29,682 nt of DNA from Pseudomonadota bacterium (lineage in GTDB: Bacteria; Pseudomonadota; Gammaproteobacteria; Enterobacterales; Enterobacteriaceae): positions 1 to 29,682 of the forward strand of contig JAFACP010000283.1 in the NCBI GenBank assembly GCA_023425455.1, given 5' to 3'. The position numbers and the translations under genes are program-made. This document shows positions 15,683 through 24,560 of this stretch, piece after piece. Numbering within the stretch: position 1 is the first letter of the stretch; each line of letters starts with the position of its first letter. The notes under the pieces are model-generated. The model was not told where the DNA came from, ran no database searches, and saw nothing but the letters and a program-made list of their open reading frames with translations.

Positions 15683-16838
15683 ATCTGGATGTGTTACTCA
15701 ATGATGTACCCGACGCAATCGCGGTCAAGCGCCGCCAGATCCACTCCAGCGGCCCCTGGCGGAAATAGCGCAGCCAGAGCAGGGAAAAGAGCACGTTCAC
15801 CAGCCAGACAGGAGGAACGAACAGCAGCAGCGTGACGCGGTCGTATCGCATAAACAGACCGAAATGATAGAACAGCGTGGTGCAAATCAGGGTCTGCAGA
15901 AGGTAATTACTGAGCGCCATCCGCCCGACGCAGGCAACCGCACTCACCAGCCACAGGCGGCAAAGCTGCGGCCAAAAGCCGTAGATCAGCGCGGCATAAC
16001 CGATGGTCTGGAACGGGGCGCTGAGCTCACGCGGCACCTGCAGCAGAAACGCGCACCAGCGATAATCCCAGTGGAGAGACCACTGCGCGACAATCGCCGG
16101 GAGGTTTATCAGCATCCCCAGCAGAATCAGCCCTGCCCCGGTGCGTCGATAGTGGCGCAGGCTGAACTCGCCCTTCAGCCAGCCGGTGCGCATCAGCGAG
16201 GCCCCCATCAGCATCATGCCCGCCAGCTGCCAGCCGTACTGCGCCCCCAGCGCAAGCAGGTTATCACCCAGCATATCCGCGCGGTTGGCGATCGCCTCCG
16301 CGCCGCCTTTGAACTTCCAGAACTGCTCATACTGAAGGCTCGCCGCATCCGGCACCCAGGAACGGTTAGGCGCATCACCGGAGATCAGCCCCAACAGCAG
16401 CAGTACGCCGAGCCCCATGATATACAGCATCACCCCGGTATTAAACAGGCTCCGGACGCTTTGGGCATCGCGGATCATCCGCCAGCAGATCAGCCCCACA
16501 AGGCCATAGGCCAGCAGGATATCGCCGTCCCAGAAAAACAGACCATGGATAAAACCGAGGATCACCAGCAGGGTCAGACGGGCCTGGATCCAGCGCGTTC
16601 CCCGCTTTAACAGCAGCTGCAGACCCGCACCAAACAGCAGCGCGAAGAGGGTAAGAAATTTCACCTGGGCAAAGAGATCCAGAACCGCCCAGCTCCGGGC
16701 ATCGCTGCGGGTAATATCGCCGTACCATGCGGGGTTCAGGTAAGCCGCCTTCGGCAGGCCAAAGGCGCTGATATTCAGCAGCAGGATACCGAGAATGGCG
16801 ACGCCGCGAACAAAATCGAGCGTGACGTTTCGCTCCAT
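15681..16838 (-). CDS. yeiB: DUF418-family inner membrane protein YeiB
   Basis: This 385-residue polytopic membrane protein starts MERNVTLDFVRGVAILGILLLNI, the pattern of acyltransferase-3/DUF418-type proteins. About nine to ten hydrophobic segments are visible, for example 11-30, 50-75, 88-110, 130-152, 195-215 and 310-350. The C-terminal DUF418 part includes VGRMALSNYLLQTLI and ends with the usual GPLEWIWRRLT. The length equals E. coli YeiB. No biochemical function is established. It follows folE by 18 bases on the same strand and is probably co-transcribed with it, as in E. coli. Its stop codon overlaps the galS CRP-like site. Confidence 0.92.
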   Translation of the reverse strand: MERNVTLDFVRGVAILGILLLNISAFGLPKAAYLNPAWYGDITRSDARSWAVLDLFAQVKFLTLFALLFGAGLQLLLKRGTRWIQARLTLLVILGFIHGLFFWDGDILLAYGLVGLICWRMIRDAQSVRSLFNTGVMLYIMGLGVLLLLGLISGDAPNRSWVPDAASLQYEQFWKFKGGAEAIANRADMLGDNLLALGAQYGWQLAGMMLMGASLMRTGWLKGEFSLRHYRRTGAGLILLGMLINLPAIVAQWSLHWDYRWCAFLLQVPRELSAPFQTIGYAALIYGFWPQLCRLWLVSAVACVGRMALSNYLLQTLICTTLFYHFGLFMRYDRVTLLLFVPPVWLVNVLFSLLWLRYFRQGPLEWIWRRLTAIASGTSLSNTSR

Positions 16839-16856
16839 ATCCCCTGCCCTGTTCAG

Positions 16857-17525
16857 TTAGTTATGGTGGCGCACGGCGCGCAGGAACTCCTGGCGAGTGT
16901 TCTGGCTGGATTTGAACAGACCGCCGAGCGAGGTCGTGGTGGTTGCACTGGTCGCATCACGCACGCCTCGGGCCTTAACGCAGTAGTGAACCGCGTCGAT
17001 CGACACCGCCACGTTGTTGGTGCCAAGCAGCGTCTGCAGCGCGGTCAGGATCTGCTGCGTCAGACGCTCCTGCACCTGCGGGCGCTGCGCGAAGAACTGT
17101 ACGATACGGTTGATTTTGGACAGGCCAATCACCGTATCTTTTGGAATATAGGCGACCGTCGCCTTACCATCGATCGTCACGAAGTGATGTTCGCAGGTGC
17201 TGGTCAGCGTAATATCGCGCACCGTCACCATCTCATCGACCTTCATCTTATTTTCGATGACCGTAATTTTCGGGAAGTTGGCGTAGTCGAGGCCAGAGAA
17301 AATTTCATCGACGTACATCTTGGCGATGCGGTGCGGCGTCTCCATCAGACTGTCATCGCTCAGATCGAGATTCAGCAACTGCATAATCTCGGTCATATGC
17401 CCTGAAATCAGACGCTTACGGGTTTCATTGTCCATATCCTGAACCGGCGGACGCAGCGGCGTTTCCAGCCCGCGTGCCACCAGGGCTTCATGGACCAGGG
17501 CCGCTTCTTTACTGAGTGATGACAT
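16857..17525 (-). CDS. folE: GTP cyclohydrolase I
   Basis: The 222-residue enzyme converts GTP to 7,8-dihydroneopterin triphosphate, the first step of folate (and pterin) synthesis, as a homodecamer. Zinc ligands are visible at the E. coli positions: Cys111 and His114 in STCEHHF, and Cys182 in [10 protein letters not shown]. The substrate-binding segments [19 protein letters not shown] (about 63-81), [19 protein letters not shown] and [15 protein letters not shown] are intact. An in-frame start at 17606 would add 27 residues unlike the family. ATG 17525 gives the E. coli length and has GGAG 9 bases upstream. An 8-bp inverted repeat lies in the leader at 17551-17574. Confidence 0.97.
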   Translation of the reverse strand: MSSLSKEAALVHEALVARGLETPLRPPVQDMDNETRKRLISGHMTEIMQLLNLDLSDDSLMETPHRIAKMYVDEIFSGLDYANFPKITVIENKMKVDEMVTVRDITLTSTCEHHFVTIDGKATVAYIPKDTVIGLSKINRIVQFFAQRPQVQERLTQQILTALQTLLGTNNVAVSIDAVHYCVKARGVRDATSATTTTSLGGLFKSSQNTRQEFLRAVRHHN

Positions 17526-17550
17526 GTTTTTCTCCTGCAGGTGTGGCTGT

Positions 17551-17574
17551 CTTTTGCCCTCGTCGTGGCAAAAG
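17551..17574. repeat. 8-bp inverted repeat upstream of folE
   Basis: CTTTTGCC (17551-17558) and GGCAAAAG (17567-17574) are exact inverted copies separated by 8 bases. It ends 25 bases before the folE start codon, so it is either an operator near the promoter or a hairpin in the 5' leader. I do not recognise it as a known factor site, and it does not resemble the MetJ box. Confidence 0.5.
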
Positions 17575-17628
17575 TGTGCGCTCATTGTGCGTGAGGCGGC
17601 GCACATAATCCAGTATTGACGACGATAA

Positions 17629-18777
17629 TTATTGCAATTGCTGATGCCTTTCGGCCTGACGGTTCCAGACTAACGCCCCGCCGACAAACAGCGCCAGGCC
17701 AGCCAGCCCCAGCGCAGGCTCCAGCCGGTGCGTAAGCCAGGTCGACAGGGCCGAAGTGACAGGGCCAACCAGCTGCCCGATAGCGTAGCCGGTTGTCAGT
17801 AACCCCGCCATATAGCGCGTATGGTTCGGCGCCAGCTCACGGCCGTACAGCAGGGAGAGCTGAACCGCGCACAAGAATCCGCCGCCCACCAGCAGGCCGC
17901 CGGTCAGCAGCCCGCCAACCCCCGGCAGCAGCCAGGCCGCAATAACCCCGGCCCCCTGCAGCCACAAAACAACCGCCAGTCGACGATGAGACGAGGAGAA
18001 GTGGCGCAGCGCAATGCTGAGGGCAATCCCCAGCACAGAAGCAGCACCGAATATCGGCCAGACAAATTGCGCGAACACGCTGCCCGGGAAACGTACCGCC
18101 GCCATTTGCGAAAGAAACGTTGCCGGGAGAATATAGCCGAATCCCGCCAGGCTGTAGCTCCAGAGCAGCCGACGGAGATCTGGCGTCAGGGTAAGCGGTT
18201 CTGGCGCATTGCCCGGACGGTGAAGCTGCCCGGAACGGGGCAGATAACGCGCCACCAGGGCGATCAACACCAGCGCCAGCACGCCATAAATTTGCCAGGC
18301 GGCGTCAGCGGGCAGCGCCTTTGTCTGGATATAGACCGCCAGCAGGCCGCTCAGGGCAATCCCCGCGCCGGGGCCGGCGAAAACGGCGGCGCTCAGGCCG
18401 GGTTTTCCCAGCTGTCCCAGCCTTTCATTGGTCCAGGCCGCAATCAGCACCATCGACCAGCCGCTCATACAGCCAATCACAAAACGCAACAGCCCGTGGA
18501 TAAGCGCATTATCGGCAGCGGCCGAGAGCAGAGTCAGCGCAACCGCACCGCAGACCCCCAGCCACAGCCGGATCTCAACGAAACGATGCGCGCGCATCGC
18601 ATCCCAGGCACCGAGCAGATACCCCAGATAGTTCATCGCCGCCACCAGACCCGCGCTGGTCAGCGTGAGCTGCCCGGCCGCTATCATCAGCGGAACCTGA
18701 GGCGTAAAGGCGAAGCGCCCTATTCCCATCGCCACCACCAGAACCACAAACCCGCTGAGCGCGATACGCAGCGCCAT
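17629..18777 (-). CDS. YbfB/YjiJ-family MFS transporter
   Basis: This 382-residue polytopic protein has about twelve hydrophobic segments, fitting a major facilitator. Its start, [22 protein letters not shown] (about 10-31), is the typical opening of the YbfB/YjiJ family, and [13 protein letters not shown] (about 49-61) is the matching second-helix motif. A charged central loop at about 177-200 separates two six-helix halves. [15 protein letters not shown] (about 328-342) is the C-half motif. The substrate is unknown. The start at 18777 has GGGGTGAGG upstream. In E. coli K-12 folE and the fghA homologue yeiG face each other without this gene. It is divergent from fghA across 139 bases. Confidence 0.88.
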   Translation of the reverse strand: MALRIALSGFVVLVVAMGIGRFAFTPQVPLMIAAGQLTLTSAGLVAAMNYLGYLLGAWDAMRAHRFVEIRLWLGVCGAVALTLLSAAADNALIHGLLRFVIGCMSGWSMVLIAAWTNERLGQLGKPGLSAAVFAGPGAGIALSGLLAVYIQTKALPADAAWQIYGVLALVLIALVARYLPRSGQLHRPGNAPEPLTLTPDLRRLLWSYSLAGFGYILPATFLSQMAAVRFPGSVFAQFVWPIFGAASVLGIALSIALRHFSSSHRRLAVVLWLQGAGVIAAWLLPGVGGLLTGGLLVGGGFLCAVQLSLLYGRELAPNHTRYMAGLLTTGYAIGQLVGPVTSALSTWLTHRLEPALGLAGLALFVGGALVWNRQAERHQQLQ

Positions 18778-18916
18778 GCCTCACCCCAATTGTTAAAAAT
18801 AAGTTAATTTATGATGCAGCATCTCGTCGCCGGGCGAAAGTGAAAGTTACTCACAGGTAAATGAAAACGCTGTATTATGGGCCGAATGACGATTCCCCTG
18901 GCATAAGGAGCCCTGC
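18778..18916. promoter_or_regulatory. Divergent MFS/fghA intergenic region
   Basis: TATTAT at 18873-18878 is a candidate -10 for fghA, with a poor -35 (CTCACA at 18850-18855, 17-base spacer). The strong AAGGAG at 18905-18910 sets the fghA start. An AT-rich block at 18790-18812 may hold the promoter for the MFS gene. No recognised factor site was found. Confidence 0.35.
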
Positions 18917-19753
18917 ATGGAACTGCTCGAAGAGCACCGTTGTTTTGAAGGCCGGCAGCAGCGCTGGCGACACGACTCCGCCGTGCTGAACTGCGCCATG
19001 ACGTTCAGTATTTTCCTGCCACCCGTGCAAAGCGGGAGCAAACCCCCCGTGCTGTACTGGCTTTCCGGTTTAACCTGCAACGACGAGAATTTCACCACCA
19101 AAGCGGGCGCGCAGCGCATTGCGGCGGAGCTGGGTATTGCGCTGGTCATGCCGGACACCAGCCCACGCGGTGAGGCGGTCGCCGACGACGCCGGGTACGA
19201 TCTGGGCCAGGGTGCCGGATTCTATCTGAACGCCACCCAGCAGCCCTGGGCAAGCCATTACCGGATGTATGATTACCTTCGCGACGAGCTGCCGGCCCTG
19301 ATTCAGGCACAGTTTGGGGTTAGCGAGCGCTGTGCGATCAGCGGCCACTCAATGGGCGGCCACGGGGCGCTGATCATGGCGCTGAAAAACCCGGGAAAAT
19401 ACGTCAGCGTGTCGGCTTTTGCGCCGATCGTAAACCCGACGTCGGTCCCCTGGGGACAAAAAGCCTTTAGCCATTACCTGGGCGAAGACCCTGAACAGTG
19501 GCGCGAATGGGATAGCTGTGCGCTGATGCAGGCAAGCCGTAAGGAAGAGGCGATCCCGGTGCTGATCGATCAGGGAGATGGCGATCAGTTCCTGGCCGGG
19601 CAGCTACAGCCCGCGGTTCTTGCTGAAGCGGCTCGCCAGCAGGACTGGCCGCTGACGCTGCGTATCCAGCCGGGCTACGATCACAGCTACTACTTTATTG
19701 CCACGTTCATTGAAGACCATCTGCGTTTCCATGCCCGGCACTTAACGCCATAA
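18917..19753 (+). CDS. fghA: S-formylglutathione hydrolase (YeiG/FghA type)
   Basis: This 278-residue alpha/beta hydrolase of the esterase D family hydrolyses S-formylglutathione to formate and glutathione, the last step of glutathione-dependent formaldehyde detoxification. The nucleophile elbow GHSMGG puts the catalytic Ser at 145. The other triad members are probably Asp223 (GDGDQFL) and His256 (GYDHSYYFI). The oxyanion-hole region [11 protein letters not shown] (about 49-59) is also present. The length equals E. coli YeiG. ATG 18917 follows AAGGAG with 6 bases spacing. It is monocistronic, with a strong hairpin at 19768-19793. No formaldehyde dehydrogenase (frmA) is in the window, unlike frmAB-type operons. 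Confidence 0.95.
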   Translation: MELLEEHRCFEGRQQRWRHDSAVLNCAMTFSIFLPPVQSGSKPPVLYWLSGLTCNDENFTTKAGAQRIAAELGIALVMPDTSPRGEAVADDAGYDLGQGAGFYLNATQQPWASHYRMYDYLRDELPALIQAQFGVSERCAISGHSMGGHGALIMALKNPGKYVSVSAFAPIVNPTSVPWGQKAFSHYLGEDPEQWREWDSCALMQASRKEEAIPVLIDQGDGDQFLAGQLQPAVLAEAARQQDWPLTLRIQPGYDHSYYFIATFIEDHLRFHARHLTP

Positions 19754-19767
19754 TTCCCCGCCCTGAT

Positions 19768-19793
19768 GCCCGGTCGCCGGTGGCGCACCGGGC
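19768..19793 (+). terminator. Hairpin terminator after fghA
   Basis: GCCCGGT-CGCC (19768-19778) pairs with GGCG-c-ACCGGGC (19782-19793) to give an 11-bp stem with one bulged base and a GGT loop, 14 bases after the fghA stop. A pyrimidine-rich tract (CCCTTCCCTTCTTT) follows slightly downstream. Confidence 0.6.
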
Positions 19794-19862
19794 TGCTCGC
19801 CCTTCCCTTCTTTACATAACGCTATCCGATTGATCCAGGGTCATTTTCTGCGCCACGACACC

Positions 19863-19920
19863 AAACACAAATGATTTCAATTATCATTTGTGTTTACAAA
19901 AATACATTCTTTTGTACAAT
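19863..19920 (+). promoter_or_regulatory. Promoter of the cirA-locus receptor with Fur-like box in a 13-bp inverted repeat
   Basis: AAACACAAATGAT (19863-19875) is exactly inverted as ATCATTTGTGTTT (19883-19895) around a 7-base spacer. The core (19869-19889) read on the minus strand contains TGATAAT-T-GAAATCA, a 7-1-7 Fur box with two or three mismatches. It abuts a good sigma-70 promoter, TTTACA (19893-19898), 16 bases, TACAAT (19915-19920), predicting a start near 19927 and a leader of about 95 bases. The leader contains a 7-T run (19994-20000) that could bind Hfq. In E. coli cirA is repressed by Fur and tuned by the RNA RyhB. Confidence 0.65.
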
Positions 19921-20021
19921 TCCAGGCTCCTCTCCATCACAAAGAGTTCTTACAAGACAATTACATACGGTTCTCAGGGTTATCCCGATGGAGTTTTTTT
20001 ATTTTTATACGGAATGTACAA

Positions 20022-22007
20022 ATGACTATACCTCGCGTTAAGGCTCTGGCCGCCGCCATTGGCGTCGCTACTTTTTCCCCACTCCTCCAGGCAGCCGATC
20101 AGGATACGGTTGTCGTCACGGCAACGGGGTTTGAACAAAAAATCCAGAACGCCCCGGCGTCCATTTCGGTTATTTCGAAACAGCAGATCGAAGATAAAGC
20201 CTATCGTGACGTCACCGACGCGCTGAAGGATGTACCGGGTGTCGTGGTGACCGGCGGCGGCAGCAGCAGCGATATTAGCATTCGCGGCATGGCCTCCCAG
20301 TACACCCTGTTCCTGGTCAACGGTAAACGTGTCAGCACCCGAACCACGCGCCCCAACAGCGACAACGCCGGGATTGAACAGGGCTGGCTGCCGCCGCTGG
20401 AATCCATCGAGCGGATCGAGGTGATCCGCGGACCGATGTCCTCCCTCTACGGCTCTGACGCGATGGGCGGGGTGATTAACGTGATCACCAAAAAAGTGTC
20501 AAACACCAAAGCCTGGACCGGCTCGCTGCACGCCGACGCAACCTTCCAGGAAAATAACGATTCCGGCGATATCTTCCAGACTAACGCCTGGGCTTCAGGT
20601 CCGCTGATCGACGGACTGCTGGGCGCCAAAGTCAGCGGTCTGCTGTCACGCCGTGCCGAAGATAAAATTGAGAACGGTTATAACGAACAAAAAATGCGTA
20701 ACGGCGCCGTCACCCTCAACTTCACACCGGATGAGCAAAACGATTTCGATCTCGATTTCGCGCGCGAGCTTCAGGACCGCAACAGTACGCCGGGCATGTC
20801 TAAAGCCGCAGAAACCTGTCGCGGAAACAGCTGTACGCCAAACAGCAAAAGCGAAACACGCTACGAACACACCACCTGGGAATTGACCCACAGCGGGTAC
20901 TACAGCGACGTTAACACCACCAGCTATATCCAGCAGGAAGAGACCCATAACCCGGTTCGCGAAATGCGCTCCTGGAACACCACCTTCAATAATCAGAACC
21001 AGATCTTCTTAGGCGATCATACCCTGACCCTCGGCGGACAATATCGCTACGAAAAACTGCGTGATAACGGTAACCAGCTGGAAGCGGCAGACGGCCTGAA
21101 CAAACTGACGCGCTGGAGCTGGGCGCTGTTTGCAGAAGATGAGTGGGCGATGACCGACAGCTTCACCCTGACCGGCGGTCTGCGTATGGACAAAGACCAG
21201 AACTACGGCAGCAACTGGACGCCGCGCGGCTACGGCGTGTGGCACCTTGCCGAGCAGTGGACCCTGAAGGGCGGCGTTTCTGCAGGCTATCGCGCACCGG
21301 ATCTGCGCCAGTCATCGGCCAGCTGGGGACAGGTCACCGGCGGCGGACGTCTTGACGGCATCATCGTCGGTAACCCGGATCTGAAGCCAGAGAAAAGCCT
21401 GAGCGAAGAGATCGCCCTGCTGTGGGATAATAACGACAACCTCAACGCCGGCGTCACCCTGTTCAATACCGACTTCAAAGACAAGATCACCGAAGTCCGT
21501 CGCTGTAACAGCAGCGCCGATCCGGCATGTACCATTGGCGACCACAGCTATGATTTCGTCAGCGATCGCGTCAACGTCGATAAAGCCAACATGCGCGGTG
21601 TGGAATCGACATTCGGCTGGAAAATCACCCGCGACCTTAACTGGACGGCGAACTACACCTATACGGAATCAGAGCAGAAGAGCGGTCAGTTCTCGGGCAT
21701 GCCGCTGAACAAAATGCCGAAACATATGTTCAACACCACGCTCGACTGGCAGGCAACCCAGGACGTTGGTGTCTGGAGCCGCCTCAACTTCCGCGGCAAG
21801 ACGTCTGAGTATCTGAGCCGTACCTCAATGTCGCAGGGCACCCCTTCCTACGCCCAGCTTGATATCGGTTTGCGCTACAACGCCAATAAAAACCTGCTGG
21901 TTACCGCGGGGGTATATAACGCGCTGGATAAGCAGATCGACTATGAAACCTACGACACCGTGCTGGATGGCCGTCGCTACACGGTCGGCATGACCTACAG
22001 CTTCTAA
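20022..22007 (+). CDS. cirA: TonB-dependent outer membrane siderophore receptor at the cirA locus
   Basis: This 661-residue receptor should import ferric catecholates, or be a colicin receptor, using TonB energy. A signal peptide (about 1-24, ending LLQA-AD) is followed by the TonB box-like DTVVVTA. The plug domain (about 35-155) has APASISVISKQQIE, DVPGVVV and the hallmark RIEVIRGPMSSLYGSDAMGGVINVITKK. A 22-strand barrel follows, ending in the required C-terminal Phe (TYSF). Two Cys pairs lie in loops (about 265-271 and 495-504). It lies where E. coli has cirA, but the signal peptide, loops and many strands differ, so the symbol rests on synteny and family and the ligand may differ. The frame is open upstream to 19890. 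ATG 20022 starts the signal peptide. Confidence 0.8.
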   Translation: MTIPRVKALAAAIGVATFSPLLQAADQDTVVVTATGFEQKIQNAPASISVISKQQIEDKAYRDVTDALKDVPGVVVTGGGSSSDISIRGMASQYTLFLVNGKRVSTRTTRPNSDNAGIEQGWLPPLESIERIEVIRGPMSSLYGSDAMGGVINVITKKVSNTKAWTGSLHADATFQENNDSGDIFQTNAWASGPLIDGLLGAKVSGLLSRRAEDKIENGYNEQKMRNGAVTLNFTPDEQNDFDLDFARELQDRNSTPGMSKAAETCRGNSCTPNSKSETRYEHTTWELTHSGYYSDVNTTSYIQQEETHNPVREMRSWNTTFNNQNQIFLGDHTLTLGGQYRYEKLRDNGNQLEAADGLNKLTRWSWALFAEDEWAMTDSFTLTGGLRMDKDQNYGSNWTPRGYGVWHLAEQWTLKGGVSAGYRAPDLRQSSASWGQVTGGGRLDGIIVGNPDLKPEKSLSEEIALLWDNNDNLNAGVTLFNTDFKDKITEVRRCNSSADPACTIGDHSYDFVSDRVNVDKANMRGVESTFGWKITRDLNWTANYTYTESEQKSGQFSGMPLNKMPKHMFNTTLDWQATQDVGVWSRLNFRGKTSEYLSRTSMSQGTPSYAQLDIGLRYNANKNLLVTAGVYNALDKQIDYETYDTVLDGRRYTVGMTYSF

Positions 22008-22016
22008 TTTCCGCGT

Positions 22017-22043
22017 AAAAAAGCCCGCTCGAATGAGCGGGCT
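22017..22043 (-). terminator. Intrinsic terminator of lysP, also at the receptor gene's end
   Basis: A 9-bp stem AGCCCGCTC (22022-22030)/GAGCGGGCT (22035-22043) with a GAAT loop is followed on the minus strand by six U (from 22017-22022). It lies between the convergent stops of the receptor gene and lysP. The plus-strand side lacks a T-run, so it works best for lysP. Confidence 0.82.
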
Positions 22044-22061
22044 GATGGGTCGTCTCACCGT

Positions 22062-23531
22062 CTATTTTTTAAAGCGTTCCGGGAAATCCATCTCGCTATA
22101 GCGTACGAACGTCGTCCCCTTCGCCAGCTTGTAACCAAACCAGATGATCAGGAACAGAGGAATACCAATATAGGTGGCCGTCACCGCGCCCCAGTCGATG
22201 GTATCCGCCAGGAAAGCTTCATAGTTCTGACCGAGGGTAATAATCAGGCACAGAATGAAGGCGAAAATCGGCCCCAGCGGGAAGAACCCTGAACGGTACG
22301 GCAGATTGTTGAGATCGTGGCCCTGCAGCACATAGCCGCGACGGAAGCGATAATGGCTAATCGCAATCCCCAGCCAGGCGATAAAGCCGGTCATACCGGA
22401 GGTGTTCAGCAGCCACAGATAGACCGTCTGGTTGCCAAACATCGACGTCAGGAAGCACAGCCCGGCAATCACCGTCGTGGCATATAACGCATTGCGCGGC
22501 ACACCACCACGAGAGAGTTTTGCGAAGATGCGCGGTGCTTTACCGTCGCAGGCCAGGGTATACAGCATCCGGGTTGAGGCGTACATGCCGGAGTTACCCG
22601 CCGACAGTACCGCGGTCAGGATCACCGCGTTCATAACCGCCGCGGCGGAGAGCAGGCCAGCGTGCTGGAACACCAGCGTAAACGGACTCACGCTGATATC
22701 TTTTACGTCGTTACGCAGCAGGCTCGGATCGGTATACGGAATGATCAGGCTGATAATCAGAATCGCGAACACATAGAACAGCAGAATACGCCAGAACACC
22801 TGCCGCACCGCGCGCGGAATGTTCTTCTCCGGATCTTCAGATTCACCGGCGGCGATACCAATCAGCTCGGTGCCCTGGAACGAGAAGCCGACGATCATCG
22901 CCACGCCAATCATTGCCGAAAGACCGCCGGCAAATGGCGCATCGCCAATCGACCAGTTGCTCCAGCCCGCAGGCTCGCTGCCTTTGAAAATCCCGACGAT
23001 CATCGCCACACCAACCACGATAAAGATAATGACGGTGGCGACTTTAATCAGCGAGAACCAGTATTCCGCTTCGCCGAAACCGCGGACCGAGATGTAGTTC
23101 AGCAGGAAGATCACCGCCAGGAACAGCGCACTCCAGATCCAGCCCGGCGTATCCGGGAACCACCAGGTCATCACCAGCTGTGCGGCGACAAGGTCAACGG
23201 CGATGGTTACCGCCCAGTTGTACCAGTAGTTCCAGCCCAGCGCGAAGCCAAAGCCTTCTTCAACGTATTTTTGTCCGTAGGTTGAAAACGAACCGGATAC
23301 CGGCATATAGGCCGCCAGCTCGCCCAGACTGGTCATCAGGAAGTAGACCATCAGACCAATCAGGATATAAGAGAAAAGAGCCCCACCCGGGCCTGCTGCC
23401 GAAATCGTTGCGCCAGAGGCAACGAAAAGACCTGTACCGATTGAACCGCCGATGGCGATCATCGTCAGGTGACGCGCCTTGAGTTCGCGACGTAGAGCGG
23501 GCGCTTCTGTGGTTTTAATTTCTGAAACCAT
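22062..23531 (-). CDS. lysP: Lysine-specific permease LysP
   Basis: This 489-residue member of the amino acid-polyamine-organocation (APC) superfamily is a proton-coupled lysine importer that also holds the regulator CadC inactive when lysine is scarce. Twelve hydrophobic segments are evident. The helix 1 unwound motif GGSIGTGLFVASG is at about 28-40, and other APC motifs are GELAAYMPVSGSF (about 70-82), NYISVRGFGEAEYWF (about 145-159) and GFSFQGTELIGIAAGESEDP (about 214-233). Length and sequence match E. coli LysP almost throughout. The Shine-Dalgarno is poor. In E. coli the gene is activated by ArgP and repressed by lysine. A minus-strand TACAAT at 23566-23571 could be the -10. Confidence 0.97.
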   Translation of the reverse strand: MVSEIKTTEAPALRRELKARHLTMIAIGGSIGTGLFVASGATISAAGPGGALFSYILIGLMVYFLMTSLGELAAYMPVSGSFSTYGQKYVEEGFGFALGWNYWYNWAVTIAVDLVAAQLVMTWWFPDTPGWIWSALFLAVIFLLNYISVRGFGEAEYWFSLIKVATVIIFIVVGVAMIVGIFKGSEPAGWSNWSIGDAPFAGGLSAMIGVAMIVGFSFQGTELIGIAAGESEDPEKNIPRAVRQVFWRILLFYVFAILIISLIIPYTDPSLLRNDVKDISVSPFTLVFQHAGLLSAAAVMNAVILTAVLSAGNSGMYASTRMLYTLACDGKAPRIFAKLSRGGVPRNALYATTVIAGLCFLTSMFGNQTVYLWLLNTSGMTGFIAWLGIAISHYRFRRGYVLQGHDLNNLPYRSGFFPLGPIFAFILCLIITLGQNYEAFLADTIDWGAVTATYIGIPLFLIIWFGYKLAKGTTFVRYSEMDFPERFKK

Positions 23532-23659
23532 GTGAAAATGCTGTCCATTTAATAAATGAGGCGCGATTGTAGCAGACGATCCCCCTGCCTTCCGGCAGAA
23601 ATACGCAGTTATAAGAGAGGTTCATGACCGGGCATGGATTATAAGTAAAGCCACAATCC

Positions 23660-23687
23660 GGCCTCTTCCGTCAGGAGGGAAAAGGCC
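23660..23687 (-). terminator. Imperfect hairpin after yeiE
   Basis: GGCCTCTTCC (23660-23669) can pair imperfectly with GGAGGGAAAAGGCC (23674-23687) around GTCA. It begins 6 bases past the yeiE stop on the minus strand. No U-run follows, so it would be a weak or Rho-assisted end. Confidence 0.4.
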
Positions 23688-23693
23688 CTGTTT

Positions 23694-24560
23694 TCAGATC
23701 GCGCAATAGCGCAGAAAACGCTGCAGCGAGCTGGAGAGATGTTTCTGACGATGGTGAATACACCAGAGCGTGCGTACCAGTTTTGGCAGCGGCACCGGGA
23801 TCTCGACCAGCGTACCGGCCTCAAGCTGCTCGGCAATCACGCGACGCGAGAGGCAGCTGATGCCAAGTCCGTGCCGCACCGCGTGCTTAATGGCCTCGGA
23901 ATTACCCAGCTCCATCCCCAGCTGAAACTGCGGCAGGTGCGAAAGCAGCAGGTAGTCAACAATTTCACGCGTGCCGGAGCCCTGCTCGCGCAGGATCCAC
24001 TGGGCCTGGGCCAGACGCTCCAGCGTCACCTCTCCCTGTAATAAAGAAGAGGCCGGTGAGGCGAAGACCACCAGCTCATCCTCCAGCCAGGGCTCGGCAA
24101 TAATATCGACGTTATGGCATGGCCCTTCGATAAGACCGATATCGACACGAAAATCGATCACCGCGGTGATCACGTCCTGGCTGTTGCCGACGCTCATCTC
24201 CAGCGGCAGCGTCGGAAAATCCCGGCGGTAGCGGGCAATCACTTCCGGCAGAATATAGTTGCCGATGGTGCTGCTGGCGTAGACGCGGATGGCACCATTG
24301 TCCTCCCGGAAAAGCTGCTCGATTTCGATGGCCTGCTCCAGCAGCGCCAGCGCGCGCGGATAGAGCAAACGCCCGTGTTCATTGACCACCAGACGTTTCC
24401 CGACCCGGTCAAACAGCTGTACGCCCAGCTGGCCTTCAAGATCGGTCAGCGCAGCGCTGACCGCCGACTGTGAAAGAGACAGCATCTGTGAAGCCTGCGT
24501 CGTCGAGCCACTTTTCAGCACCTCAGCAAACACCTCCAGCTGACGCAATGTAATGTGCAT
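23694..24560 (-). CDS. yeiE: LysR-family transcriptional regulator YeiE
   Basis: This 288-residue LTTR begins with the winged helix-turn-helix ([53 protein letters not shown], about 3-61), a linker helix and an effector-binding domain with two Rossmann-like halves ([22 protein letters not shown], about 97-118, and LVVFASPAS, about 168-176). E. coli YeiE has 293 residues. It has been linked to growth under iron limitation in E. coli and to sulfite response in Cronobacter, where it acts on neighbouring yeiH. I recall these from the literature and nothing here proves them. It is divergent from yeiH across 98 AT-rich bases, the classical LysR layout. Confidence 0.93.
   Translation of the reverse strand: MHITLRQLEVFAEVLKSGSTTQASQMLSLSQSAVSAALTDLEGQLGVQLFDRVGKRLVVNEHGRLLYPRALALLEQAIEIEQLFREDNGAIRVYASSTIGNYILPEVIARYRRDFPTLPLEMSVGNSQDVITAVIDFRVDIGLIEGPCHNVDIIAEPWLEDELVVFASPASSLLQGEVTLERLAQAQWILREQGSGTREIVDYLLLSHLPQFQLGMELGNSEAIKHAVRHGLGISCLSRRVIAEQLEAGTLVEIPVPLPKLVRTLWCIHHRQKHLSSSLQRFLRYCAI

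Noticed and set aside
15864..16610. 248-codon open frame opposite yeiB
   Set aside because: Low-complexity Gln/Pro/His/Arg composition and a complete membrane protein on the other strand.
17526..17606. Upstream extension of folE by 27 residues
   Set aside because: The extra residues are unlike the family, and ATG 17525 has a proper Shine-Dalgarno and gives the E. coli length.
17821..18807. 328-codon open frame on the plus strand opposite the MFS gene
   Set aside because: Gln/Arg/Pro-rich translation typical of antisense to a GC-rich membrane protein gene. No family motif, and the minus-strand frame is clearly the real gene.
18844..18857. CRP-like GTGA...TCAC before fghA
   Set aside because: The half-sites are 7 rather than 6 bases apart and one half is poor.
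19890..20021. Upstream extension of the cirA-locus receptor by 44 residues
   Set aside because: It would cover the predicted promoter and bury the signal peptide inside the protein.
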